Assembly (NCBI GenBank): GCA_946549155.1 | Contig: CAMNQN010000219.1 | Coordinates: 1-5,225, forward strand | Direction: 5' to 3' | Source: an uncultured Lachnospiraceae bacterium | GTDB taxonomy: Bacteria > Bacillota > Clostridia > Lachnospirales > Lachnospiraceae | Length of the DNA: 5,225 nucleotides | Shown: piece by piece, positions 1 through 5,225 of the stretch | Numbering within the stretch: position 1 is the first letter of the stretch | Layout of the letters: each line of letters opens with the position of its first letter | Notes under the pieces: generated by a model | Told to the model about the DNA's origin: nothing | Database searches by the model: none | The model's input: only the letters and a program-made list of their open reading frames with translations | Made by a program: the position numbers and the translations under genes

Positions 1-74
1 CGGAGTTATTTTCCAGATGCCTGTGGCCCTGTGCGCCCGCCTCTTCCTGCGTCCTGATAATTAACAAAACACAA
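1..74 (+). repeat. Left copy of a ~74-bp imperfect inverted repeat bounding the window
   Basis: Read on the plus strand, this stretch aligns without gaps to the reverse complement of 5151-5224, with 53 of 74 positions identical by hand count. The longest identical blocks are TTTTCCAGA (9-17), CTGCGTCC (47-54) and TAATTAAC (58-65). The copy touches base 1, so it may continue outside the window. In one frame both copies share a stop at the same aligned place, preceded by RLFLRPDN here and RLFLRPGN in the other copy. They could therefore be the 3' ends of related flanking genes, an intergenic dispersed repeat, or ends of a mobile element. No transposase lies between them. Confidence 0.6.
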
Positions 75-104
75 AGAATGTAGCGTAACCAGCAACCATT
101 GAGG

Positions 105-144
105 GACAAAAGAAAACGGAACGCCGCATCTTTCACGGCGTTCC
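105..144 (-). terminator. Intrinsic terminator of the 79-residue gene
   Basis: On the minus strand, a perfect 9-bp stem (GGAACGCCG at 136-144 paired with CGGCGTTCC at 118-126) encloses a 9-nt loop. It is followed by GTTTTCTTTTG, a U-rich run. The stem begins 14 nt after the stop codon at 159. The opposite strand has no U-run after the stem, so this is a one-way terminator for the leftward transcript. Confidence 0.9.
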
Positions 145-158
145 TCAGGGTAATTCTG

Positions 159-398
159 CTAATTTAAAAAGTCTCCCACCGGAGTGGCATTATACTGCTT
201 GATAATATCAATAATAACCGAGCCGTCCTCCTGCCTGGTCTCCGAGACAATCTTATATTGCGTCCTGCTGCGTTCCAGCTGGGTTTTATATCTTGCCACC
301 TCTTCGTTTACCACCTTATCTGCATATTCCCGTTCCACATCCTCTTTCAGCATAAAGTGCAGGATCTGGTGAATACAGGCCGCCTTGACTCTTTTCAT
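159..398 (-). CDS. Conserved hypothetical protein, 79 residues (Lachnospiraceae type)
   Basis: Function unknown. The 79-residue product starts MKRVKAAC and ends PVGDFLN. It is charged (many K, R and E), with no signal peptide or membrane segment, and is predicted to be a small cytosolic protein. Residues about 10-45 look alpha-helical, with heptad-like hydrophobic spacing. The second half (about 46-75) looks like a beta hairpin containing EDGSVIIDI, and is followed by the motif QYN.TPVGDFL. I recognise the style as a small hypothetical common in Lachnospiraceae, from memory and not from a search. The start at 398 is preferred over an ATG 18 nt upstream because a strong GGAGG lies 7 nt before it. 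The earlier ATG sits immediately upstream of that site, leaving it no room to act. The gene has its own promoter and terminator, so it is monocistronic. Confidence 0.82.
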   Translation of the reverse strand: MKRVKAACIHQILHFMLKEDVEREYADKVVNEEVARYKTQLERSRTQYKIVSETRQEDGSVIIDIIKQYNATPVGDFLN

Positions 399-405
399 CT
401 TAAAA

Positions 406-414
406 CCTCCCTCC
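406..414 (-). promoter_or_regulatory. Shine-Dalgarno site fixing the start of the 79-residue protein
   Basis: The minus strand reads GGAGGGAGG. The proximal GGAGG (406-410) is separated by 7 nt from the ATG at 396-398. This is ideal spacing and rules out the ATG at 414-416, which overlaps the site, as the main start. Confidence 0.85.
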
Positions 415-433
415 ATCTACATCATGTGCTTTT

Positions 434-462
434 AATATAGCACAAAAAATGGACTCTTGTAA
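434..462 (-). promoter_or_regulatory. Sigma-A-type promoter of the 79-residue gene
   Basis: On the minus strand there is a -10 box TATATT (434-439) preceded by an extended TG one base away (TGCTATATT), a 17-nt spacer, and a weak -35 TTACAA (457-462). The predicted transcription start is near 427, giving a leader of about 28 nt. The -35 box is one arm of the dyad described at 457-486. Confidence 0.65.
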
Positions 463-486
463 GTTTTAATTGTACAATACTTACAA
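457..486. promoter_or_regulatory. Dyad-symmetric operator-like sequence overlapping the -35 box
   Basis: Arms TTGTAAGT (457-464) and ACTTACAA (479-486) are perfect inverted repeats. Between them sits a separate perfect 10-bp palindrome, ATTGTACAAT (469-478), whose centre is offset by 2 bp. The half-site TTGTA therefore occurs repeatedly in both orientations. The left arm contains the -35 element, so a dimeric repressor bound here would block the promoter. The regulator is not in the window and cannot be named. An AT-rich chance dyad is possible, but two overlapping perfect palindromes at a promoter make regulation more likely. Confidence 0.5.
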
Positions 487-560
487 TTTTCAGCCTTTTA
501 CACAATGTATTTCAGGAGATTTTTATGCAATTTTACCATTTTAAGTGACAGGATTTTTCT

Positions 561-606
561 GGCAGGCCCTTAGCCACAGCTCTGCCCGCCCTGAGGTTTC
601 CTCAGG
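561..606 (-). other. Tandem hairpins at the 3' end of the acetyltransferase gene
   Basis: A perfect 7-bp stem with a 3-nt loop (CCTGAGG / CCTCAGG, 590-606) contains the stop codon of the acetyltransferase. A second hairpin follows (GGCAG / CTGCC, 561-565 with 582-586, plus a short inner stem). After these the minus strand reads AGAAAAATCC with no U-run, so this is not a standard intrinsic terminator. It may mark or protect the mRNA 3' end, or transcription may continue leftward. Confidence 0.4.
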
Positions 607-1042
607 TATGGAACTCCTCCACCTCTGCAAGCAGCCGGTTCCGGTAATGTAAATCCTCCCGCACAAAAAAGCCCTGCTTTTCCCAGAACCCATTTCCCTC
701 AGAGTTTCGCTTCAGCGCCACCAGGGCCACCTTCGTGATGCCCTCCCGCTCCAGAGCTGCCAGAGCCGCATCCAGAAGCGCCGTTCCGATCCCCTGCTTC
801 TGAAATTCCTCCCGCACCGCCGTATGGTAAAGATATCCCCGCCTTCCGTCGTGACCGCACAGAATCGTACCCGCCAGCTTTCCATCCGCCTCCGCCACAA
901 AACAGCTGGTGGGATTCCTGCGCAGAAACCGCTCCAGTCCTTCCCTGGAATCGTCCGCGCTGTTTAAGCCCATACCGGGGGTGGTTTTCCACAGCCGGCA
1001 GACCTCCTCGTAATCCTCCGCTGTCATAATCCTTATCCGCAT
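602..1042 (-). CDS. GNAT-family N-acetyltransferase, 146 residues
   Basis: Predicted cytosolic enzyme transferring an acetyl group from acetyl-CoA to an amine; the substrate cannot be told. The protein opens with MRIRIMTAEDYEEVCRLW, the usual beta1-alpha1 start of GNATs. CFVAEADGKLAGTILCG (about 47-63) fits strands beta2-beta3. LYHTAVREEFQKQGIGTALLD (about 71-91) is motif A, with the acetyl-CoA pyrophosphate loop QKQGIG. Residues about 104-126, reading VALVALKRNSEGNGFWEKQGF, give the late strand, the asparagine position and the FWEKQGF motif B helix/strand. The length is typical for a single domain. The frame stays open upstream into the deacetylase gene, but GGAGA 10 nt before the ATG at 1042 fixes the start there. 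It lies 91 nt after the upstream stop, behind a probable terminator. I see no convincing own promoter, so it may depend on read-through. Confidence 0.88.
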   Translation of the reverse strand: MRIRIMTAEDYEEVCRLWKTTPGMGLNSADDSREGLERFLRRNPTSCFVAEADGKLAGTILCGHDGRRGYLYHTAVREEFQKQGIGTALLDAALAALEREGITKVALVALKRNSEGNGFWEKQGFFVREDLHYRNRLLAEVEEFHT

Positions 1043-1088
1043 CTTTTTATCTCTCCTCTTTCGGCCTGGACCGTCCGTTATTCCCAGC

Positions 1089-1112
1089 AAAAAACGCCAG
1101 GAAGCTTCCAGC
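1089..1112 (-). terminator. Probable intrinsic terminator after the shorter deacetylase gene
   Basis: On the minus strand, GCTGGA (1107-1112) pairs with TCCTGGC (1096-1102) with one bulged T and one G-T pair around an AGCT loop. It is followed by G and six T (1089-1094). The stem is short and imperfect, so partial termination with read-through into the acetyltransferase is plausible. It lies 22 nt past the stop at 1134. Confidence 0.55.
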
Positions 1113-1133
1113 CTGTTCCCTGCACTGAAATGA

Positions 1134-2612
1134 CTACATTTCCGGCACCGGTGTGGGCCGGCTGCTATCCCAGGCCTGCTCCACATCAAACAGGTCGGAA
1201 ACCATATCCGGATTGTAATACATCCGGTAACCGTCCAGGTTTCTCCTGCCCTGCCGCATATAATTGTCCCCGAACTGCACCCAATACTGACTGGAATCCA
1301 CATTGCAGAAAATGTCAAAACCATTCTGCTTAAAATAAGTAAAAAACTGATTGTCACTGCTGTAGGGCTGCCAGTCTCCGATGTCCGCGCCAAAGGCAAA
1401 TATCAGTACATCCGTGTCACCCACCACAGGCGCCACATTATTCAGCCAGCGCTCCGTATCCTTCACCGTAGCGTCATATCCATAGGCAACCGGATTAATA
1501 TGTCCCCAGGTATGGCTGGCAAACTCCCAGCCGTCCGCCTTCATGGCCTCCGCCACCGCCGTGGCCTGATCCACCTCCGACTGCCAGTCGAAATCCGGAT
1601 TCTCATCCAGGAATTTCTGCTGGTACTCCGTCACCCGCCCTTCCTCTCTGGTACGGTACACCTCGTCTGTGCGGTAGCCCAAAACGCCCTCGTATCCGGT
1701 CAGGGCCAAAATTCCTTTGTGTCCATGGTAGGCAAAATCGGGATGCTCATCCACAAAGGTGTCGATCAGCGGAACCATGTCATAGTCTCCCACTGAAATA
1801 GAACCGTCATCCTCAATATAGGTGTTCTTTACGTCACCGTTTTCATCCACAATCAGCTTCTGTGCATAGCCGTCCCCATCCATATAATGATAATAGCTCA
1901 CATCGTCCTGGGACAGCACAAAGGGCTTTTTCCCCTCCGGCAGGCGAATCTCCTTTCTGGAAACCGTCCCGTCCTCATTCACCTGACACATATCATGAAG
2001 GCTCACCAGTACATATCCCCGATCATACATCTGCTGAATGATGCTGTTAAATTCGGAAATAGTCGTCATCACCTGGTTATAGCCCGCCTCCTTGCTGTCT
2101 CCGTCGAAGGCCTTACTGGTATCCTTCACCAGCGTATGGAAAAACACATGGGTAACCTGGTCAATGGGGTAAGCAACGCAGGAGGCCTTCTGCTGCTCGT
2201 ATCCGGCCACCGCATTCTGAAATTCCGTGCTGGAAGAATATTCGGAGGAGGACTTCAAAAGCTCAATGGCCCCGTCATAGTCATACTGGGCCGCCATAAG
2301 ATCCGCCTGGGCCTTCCATTCGCTTCCGCCCGCCATGCTGCCGCCATCCGCAGGCTGGGAGTCTGCGCTTTCTCCGCCTGCCGTGCTATCCTTCTGCTGA
2401 AGGCTCCCATTCTCCTGGCCTGCCGGCTGGCCGCCGGCCTGCTGCACCGTCCGGGGCGCCTGCTTTTTTCCGCTGAACACTACCTCCTTCAGCAAAATAC
2501 CGCCCAACCCCAACACCACTACCACCAAAAATGCAATGATACATTTCATGATCAGTTCATTGCGTCTTCTTCTGATTCTCCGCTGAGAAATCTGTTTCTG
2601 TCTTTCGTCCAC
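1134..2612 (-). CDS. Membrane-anchored polysaccharide deacetylase-like protein (CE4/NodB type), 492 residues
   Basis: Likely removes acetyl groups from N-acetylated cell-wall or surface glycan outside the cell; the substrate is not deducible. Residues 1-21 are short and very basic (RRIRRRRN), 24-41 form one membrane segment, and about 48-98 are a Gln/Gly/Ser-rich linker. A short helical stretch (about 100-145) and the catalytic domain (about 150-492) follow. CE4-like motifs are SQDD at 234-237 (in place of TFDD) and HTWGH at 367-371, the metal-binding H-x3-H. FAFGADIG (406-413) sits where the Arg motif is expected, and no Arg is seen. The two catalytic motifs are about 130 residues apart, well beyond the usual ~50, implying an insertion. 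The start is GTG at 2612 with AAAGGGG 9 nt upstream; an in-frame stop lies just above it. It is a paralogue of the gene at 2723-5026, about 60% identical by eye in the outer domain. Catalytic activity is inferred, not certain. Confidence 0.85.
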   Translation of the reverse strand: MDERQKQISQRRIRRRRNELIMKCIIAFLVVVVLGLGGILLKEVVFSGKKQAPRTVQQAGGQPAGQENGSLQQKDSTAGGESADSQPADGGSMAGGSEWKAQADLMAAQYDYDGAIELLKSSSEYSSSTEFQNAVAGYEQQKASCVAYPIDQVTHVFFHTLVKDTSKAFDGDSKEAGYNQVMTTISEFNSIIQQMYDRGYVLVSLHDMCQVNEDGTVSRKEIRLPEGKKPFVLSQDDVSYYHYMDGDGYAQKLIVDENGDVKNTYIEDDGSISVGDYDMVPLIDTFVDEHPDFAYHGHKGILALTGYEGVLGYRTDEVYRTREEGRVTEYQQKFLDENPDFDWQSEVDQATAVAEAMKADGWEFASHTWGHINPVAYGYDATVKDTERWLNNVAPVVGDTDVLIFAFGADIGDWQPYSSDNQFFTYFKQNGFDIFCNVDSSQYWVQFGDNYMRQGRRNLDGYRMYYNPDMVSDLFDVEQAWDSSRPTPVPEM

Positions 2613-2621
2613 TTTTACACG

Positions 2622-2628
2622 CCCCTTT
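2622..2628 (-). promoter_or_regulatory. Shine-Dalgarno site supporting the GTG start at 2612
   Basis: The minus strand reads AAAGGGG, 9 nt before GTG (2610-2612). A nearer-looking ATG at 2638-2640 is in another frame and runs only 27 codons, and the deacetylase frame has a stop a few codons above the GTG. The GTG is therefore the only reasonable start. Confidence 0.65.
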
Positions 2629-2651
2629 ACCTCTTTTCATCTGTTCATACT

Positions 2652-2679
2652 ATCATATTGTGCCCTGCTTTTACATGAA
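2652..2679 (-). promoter_or_regulatory. Possible internal promoter of the shorter deacetylase gene
   Basis: On the minus strand, a good -10 TATGAT (2652-2657) lies 16 nt from a poor -35 TTCATG (2674-2679, about 3 of 6 consensus matches). It would start transcription near 2645, some 33 nt before the GTG. The stretch between the two paralogues lacks a terminator, so the gene may also be read from the promoter at 5073-5101. Confidence 0.4.
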
Positions 2680-2722
2680 GTATTTATTAAGATTTCTATT
2701 ATTTCGGAAACTCAGATGCCTC

Positions 2723-5026
2723 CTAAATAGGCGGCACCGAATCCGGCCTTTTGGGATCCCAGGCCTTCTCCACATCGAACAAGTCCTCCAGCATATCCGG
2801 ATTGTAATACATCCGGTAGCCGTCGATATTCCTTCTGGCCTGGCGCAGGTAATTATTCCGAAGCTGCACCCAGCAAACAGCGGAATCCACGCCGCAGAAA
2901 TAATCGAAGCCCTTGGATTTCAGATACTCAAAACGCTGTCCGGAATAATCCTCCGCTCCTCCGATATCTCCACCGAAGGCGTAAATGATCGTGTCCGTCT
3001 CCCCAATCAGCGGTTTCACCCGTTCCTCCCATTTATCCGTATCCGTCTTAAACTGCTCGATGGTGGTGCTGCCCTCTCCCAGGCCCACATGCCCCCAGGT
3101 GTGACTGGCAAACAGCCATCCATCCTCCTTCATGGCCTCCGCCACTTTCCTGCTCTGCTCCAGCTCCCGCTGATAATCCGTCTCGGAGAAATCCGGATTT
3201 TTCTCAAAAAATTCCGCCTGATAGGAAGTCAGGTTCTCCCTGGTCTTATAACAGATGTCCGTGCGGTAGCCCAAAATACCGTCGTACCCGGTCAGGGCCA
3301 CGTATCCCTTAGCGCCCCGGTAGGAAAAATCCGGATGCTGCTCCACAAAACGGTCAATCAGCGGCACCATATCATAGTCCCCCACGGACACCGTCCCATC
3401 CGCTTCTATATATTCATTCTTCACATCGCCATTTTCATCAATCACCAGTCTGGAGGCAAACCCGTCGCCGTCCATATAATGATAATAGCTTACATCATCC
3501 TGAGACAGCACAAAGGGAATTTTACCCTCCGGCAGCAGGATTTTACCCGCGGCAACGGAAACGCTTCCATCCTCATTGACCGTCTTCGGAGCCATATCCT
3601 GCAGGGTCACCATCACATAGCCCTTGTCATACATCTGCTGAATAATACTGTTAAATTCGTCGATGGTCACCATATACTGATTGTATCCCGCCTCATACTG
3701 GTCCCCATCAAAAGCCCTCTCCGGATCCTTAATCAGCGTATGGAAAAAAATATGCGTAATCTCCTGAATGGGATATTCCACGCAGGCTGCCATCCCCCTC
3801 CGGTATTCCTCCACCGCCGCCTGCATCGCAGAATCCTGCTCGTAAGAAGAACAATTTTTCAAAAGTGCCGCTGCCCCTTCATAATCATACATCGCTGCCA
3901 TCACATCGGCCCGTTTAATCAGCTCCGCGGAGGTCTCCCCCGGCGGCAGAATCCCCGGTAAAACGCCAATCAATTGATTTTTCAGATTAATAGATTCTGA
4001 CGTTTCCACCACAGTTTTCTTCGCACCGCCCGCCTGGTCCTGTCCCGCCGTACCAGAGGCACCTGTTTCTTCTGCTCCGCTTACCGCTGTCCCTTGCATC
4101 CCGGACGCGTCATCCGCCCCGCCGGCAGCAGTTCCTTCCTCTGCGGATGTACCATCCTTCCCATTTTCCCCGCTCCCGGCGGTGTCCCCTTTCTTCCCGT
4201 CAGCAGCAGATACCGTCCCCGCCTCGGTCATAAACTTCCGCCGCTGCTTTGTCGTTTCCTGCGACAGCCGGGCCAATTCTCCCTTTTCATATGTATTTCG
4301 GCTGAAGTATTCCTGCATCACCACCGCAGCCACCAGCGCCACGCACAAAATTCCCAGAATAGTATAGAGAGCCCGGGTGCTGACCATATACCGCTGCTCC
4401 TGCCGCCTGCGCTGCCGCCTCTCCTGCGGTCTTTCCGGATTACGGGCGGAAGCCGCAGCGGTTATATCCCGCACCTCTTTTGTATTCCGGACAGCCTTCG
4501 GCCTCCCCGCCTCTTTCTGCACAGCCCGGACAGGCTCCGGCTTCCCTGCCTCTTTCTGAATGGCCTGGACAGACTCCGACTTCTCTTCCTCCTTCCGCAT
4601 AACCCGGACAGATTCCGGCTTCCCCGCCTCTTTCTGCATGGTCTGGACAGACTCCGGCTTCTCTTCCTCCTTCCGCGTAGCCAGAACAGATGCCGGCTTC
4701 TCTTCCTCCTTCCGCGTTGCCGGAACAGATGCCGACTTCTCTTCCTCCTTCCGCGCAGCCGGAACAGACGCCAGCTTCCCTTCCTCCTTCCGCGCAGCCG
4801 GAACAGACGCCGCCTTCTCTTCCTCGTTCCGCATAATCGAAACAGGCTCCGGCTTCTCTTCCTTGTTCTGCATAGCCGGAACAGACTCTGCCTTCAGCCC
4901 CGGCCATAATCTGATCTTTCCTTCCGTCCTCGTCGCGCCGGCAGTCGCTTTCCGATGGCTTCCGGCTTCTCCGATTTTATTCTCTTCAGCCTTCTTTTCC
5001 CCGTTTCTGTTTTCCCCGTCTTTCAT
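2723..5026 (-). CDS. Large membrane-anchored deacetylase-like protein (CE4/NodB type) with repetitive cytoplasmic head, 767 residues
   Basis: Predicted surface glycan deacetylase with an unusual intracellular region. Residues 1-46 are Lys/Glu/Gly-rich. Residues 47-176 are ten 13-residue repeats of the type ASVPATRKEEEKP, and about 177-212 are basic (RRQRRRQEQR). Residues 219-237 are a single membrane segment with positive-inside charge, which puts the repeats in the cytoplasm. Residues about 240-265 are helical and charged, about 268-345 a Gly/Ala/Ser/Thr linker. About 360-410 is a helical stretch matching the paralogue, and 415-767 the catalytic domain. Motifs are SQDD at 508-511, HTWGH at 642-646 and FGGDIG at 684-689, with no visible motif-3 Arg. 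It is first in the likely operon with the paralogue downstream. The ATG at 5026 has only a weak, distant GGGG; a second ATG at 5036 is out of frame. The outer domain is confident; the reaction is inferred. Confidence 0.85.
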   Translation of the reverse strand: MKDGENRNGEKKAEENKIGEAGSHRKATAGATRTEGKIRLWPGLKAESVPAMQNKEEKPEPVSIMRNEEEKAASVPAARKEEGKLASVPAARKEEEKSASVPATRKEEEKPASVLATRKEEEKPESVQTMQKEAGKPESVRVMRKEEEKSESVQAIQKEAGKPEPVRAVQKEAGRPKAVRNTKEVRDITAAASARNPERPQERRQRRRQEQRYMVSTRALYTILGILCVALVAAVVMQEYFSRNTYEKGELARLSQETTKQRRKFMTEAGTVSAADGKKGDTAGSGENGKDGTSAEEGTAAGGADDASGMQGTAVSGAEETGASGTAGQDQAGGAKKTVVETSESINLKNQLIGVLPGILPPGETSAELIKRADVMAAMYDYEGAAALLKNCSSYEQDSAMQAAVEEYRRGMAACVEYPIQEITHIFFHTLIKDPERAFDGDQYEAGYNQYMVTIDEFNSIIQQMYDKGYVMVTLQDMAPKTVNEDGSVSVAAGKILLPEGKIPFVLSQDDVSYYHYMDGDGFASRLVIDENGDVKNEYIEADGTVSVGDYDMVPLIDRFVEQHPDFSYRGAKGYVALTGYDGILGYRTDICYKTRENLTSYQAEFFEKNPDFSETDYQRELEQSRKVAEAMKEDGWLFASHTWGHVGLGEGSTTIEQFKTDTDKWEERVKPLIGETDTIIYAFGGDIGGAEDYSGQRFEYLKSKGFDYFCGVDSAVCWVQLRNNYLRQARRNIDGYRMYYNPDMLEDLFDVEKAWDPKRPDSVPPI
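4499..4888 (-). repeat. Ten in-frame 39-bp tandem repeats encoding 13-residue units
   Basis: Within the 767-residue gene, residues 47-176 divide exactly into ten 13-residue units (10 x 39 bp). The common pattern is A/E-S-V-x-x-x-R/Q-K-E-E/A-E/G-K-P/S. Units 3-6 (residues 73-124) are the most alike, all ending in RKEE.K. Units 7 and 9 share QKEAGKP and unit 8 has RKEEEKS, hinting at a 26-residue (78-bp) doubling. A degenerate eleventh unit begins at KAVRNTKE (177). Because the period is a multiple of three and lacks stops in several frames, long spurious reading frames appear on both strands here. Confidence 0.93.
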
Positions 5027-5072
5027 ACCTTTTCATTCCCCATTTTCCGGCCCCACAGGCCACCTTTCCTCC

Positions 5073-5101
5073 AGTATAAAATTCCTGCAATCCTTTGTCA
5101 A
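5073..5101 (-). promoter_or_regulatory. Strong sigma-A promoter of the deacetylase pair
   Basis: On the minus strand, a perfect -35 TTGACA (5096-5101), a 17-nt spacer and a -10 TATACT (5073-5078). The predicted start is near 5066, leaving a leader of about 40 nt. A GGAGG at 5068-5072 falls at or before the transcript start, so it is unlikely to serve as a ribosome site. The leader contains a small GGCC...GGCC hairpin. Confidence 0.85.
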
Positions 5102-5150
5102 CCAAGGCTCCGAAACATTTTCCCACATCAGTTGCCGCATTATTCCCTAT

Positions 5151-5224
5151 TCGTATTTGGTTAATTACCCGGACGCAGAAAAAGACGGGGCCGGGCGGGC
5201 AGATGCCTCTGGAAAACTGCTCCG
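5151..5224 (-). repeat. Right copy of the ~74-bp imperfect inverted repeat
   Basis: Read on the minus strand it matches 1-74 on the plus strand (53 of 74, no gaps). This copy can also fold on itself: CCGGA (5169-5173) pairs with TCCGG (5221-5225), and GCAG (5175-5178) with CTGC (5217-5220), leaving one bulged C. The self-pairing is weaker in the left copy. It lies about 50 bp upstream of the deacetylase promoter and reaches the window edge, so its true limit is unseen. Confidence 0.6.
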
Positions 5225-5225
5225 G

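Noticed and set aside
1043..1399. Upstream extension of the acetyltransferase frame to 265 residues
   Set aside because: The extra 119 residues overlap the end of the deacetylase gene in another frame and have no domain. The GGAGA site and the GNAT fold both begin at 1042.
2713..2721. Possible third copy of the bounding repeat (CAGATGCCT also at 14-22 and 5200-5208)
   Set aside because: Only nine bases match with no flanking similarity. Many shared 9-mers are expected by chance in 5 kb.
2718..2735. Hairpin straddling the stop of the larger deacetylase as a terminator
   Set aside because: The stem (GCC-CCT / AGG-GGC with a mismatch) is short and not followed by a U-run on the minus strand, so termination is not supported.
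2660..3961. Long plus-strand reading frame (433 codons) opposite the larger deacetylase
   Set aside because: It is antisense to a domain strongly conserved with its paralogue, has no ribosome site or recognisable domain, and reflects codon bias in the real gene.
4499..4888. CRISPR array or other spaced repeat
   Set aside because: The 39-bp units are contiguous, in frame and degenerate, without unique spacers; they encode a protein repeat.
4094..4909. Plus-strand frame (271 codons) rich in Arg/Leu/Phe repeats, and a 155-codon minus-strand Gly/Cys-rich frame at 4440-4907
   Set aside because: Both are shadows of the 39-bp repeat array, whose period is a multiple of three and free of stops in several frames. 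The accepted frame continues into a membrane segment and a conserved enzyme domain.

Overview
The window looks like a chromosomal segment from a Gram-positive Clostridia bacterium, most likely a Lachnospiraceae-type gut anaerobe. Base composition is roughly balanced, promoters and Shine-Dalgarno sites are of Firmicutes type, and the small protein at the left has the look of a conserved Lachnospiraceae hypothetical. The assignment is from recall and style, not from a search. All four genes that I accept lie on the minus strand, so transcription runs from right to left.

Region by region in transcription order: (i) 5102-5225 is non-coding. It holds one copy of a ~74-bp repeat that recurs in inverted orientation at the very left edge of the window. 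(ii) 5073-5101 is a near-consensus sigma-A promoter. (iii) 2723-5026 encodes a 767-residue membrane-anchored polysaccharide deacetylase-like protein with a long charged cytoplasmic head containing ten 13-residue tandem repeats. (iv) After 110 bp with a possible weak promoter, 1134-2612 encodes a 492-residue paralogue with the same extracellular domain but almost no cytoplasmic head. (v) A probable terminator at 1089-1112 is followed by a 146-residue GNAT acetyltransferase (602-1042). (vi) 434-486 carries a promoter overlapped by a dyad-symmetric, operator-like sequence. It drives a 79-residue uncharacterised protein (159-398) that ends at a clear intrinsic terminator (105-144). (vii) 1-104 contains the left copy of the inverted repeat and nothing else recognisable.

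The two deacetylase-like genes are evidently an old tandem duplication. Both are predicted to be anchored by one N-terminal membrane segment with the catalytic domain outside, where they would modify N-acetylated cell-wall or surface glycans. They share a motif set that departs from textbook CE4 enzymes. The GNAT gene and the small gene show no sequence-level link to them beyond strand and proximity. The points most worth following up are the inverted repeat bounding the window, the 13-residue repeat array inside the cell, the atypical CE4 domain, and the operator-like dyad before the small gene.
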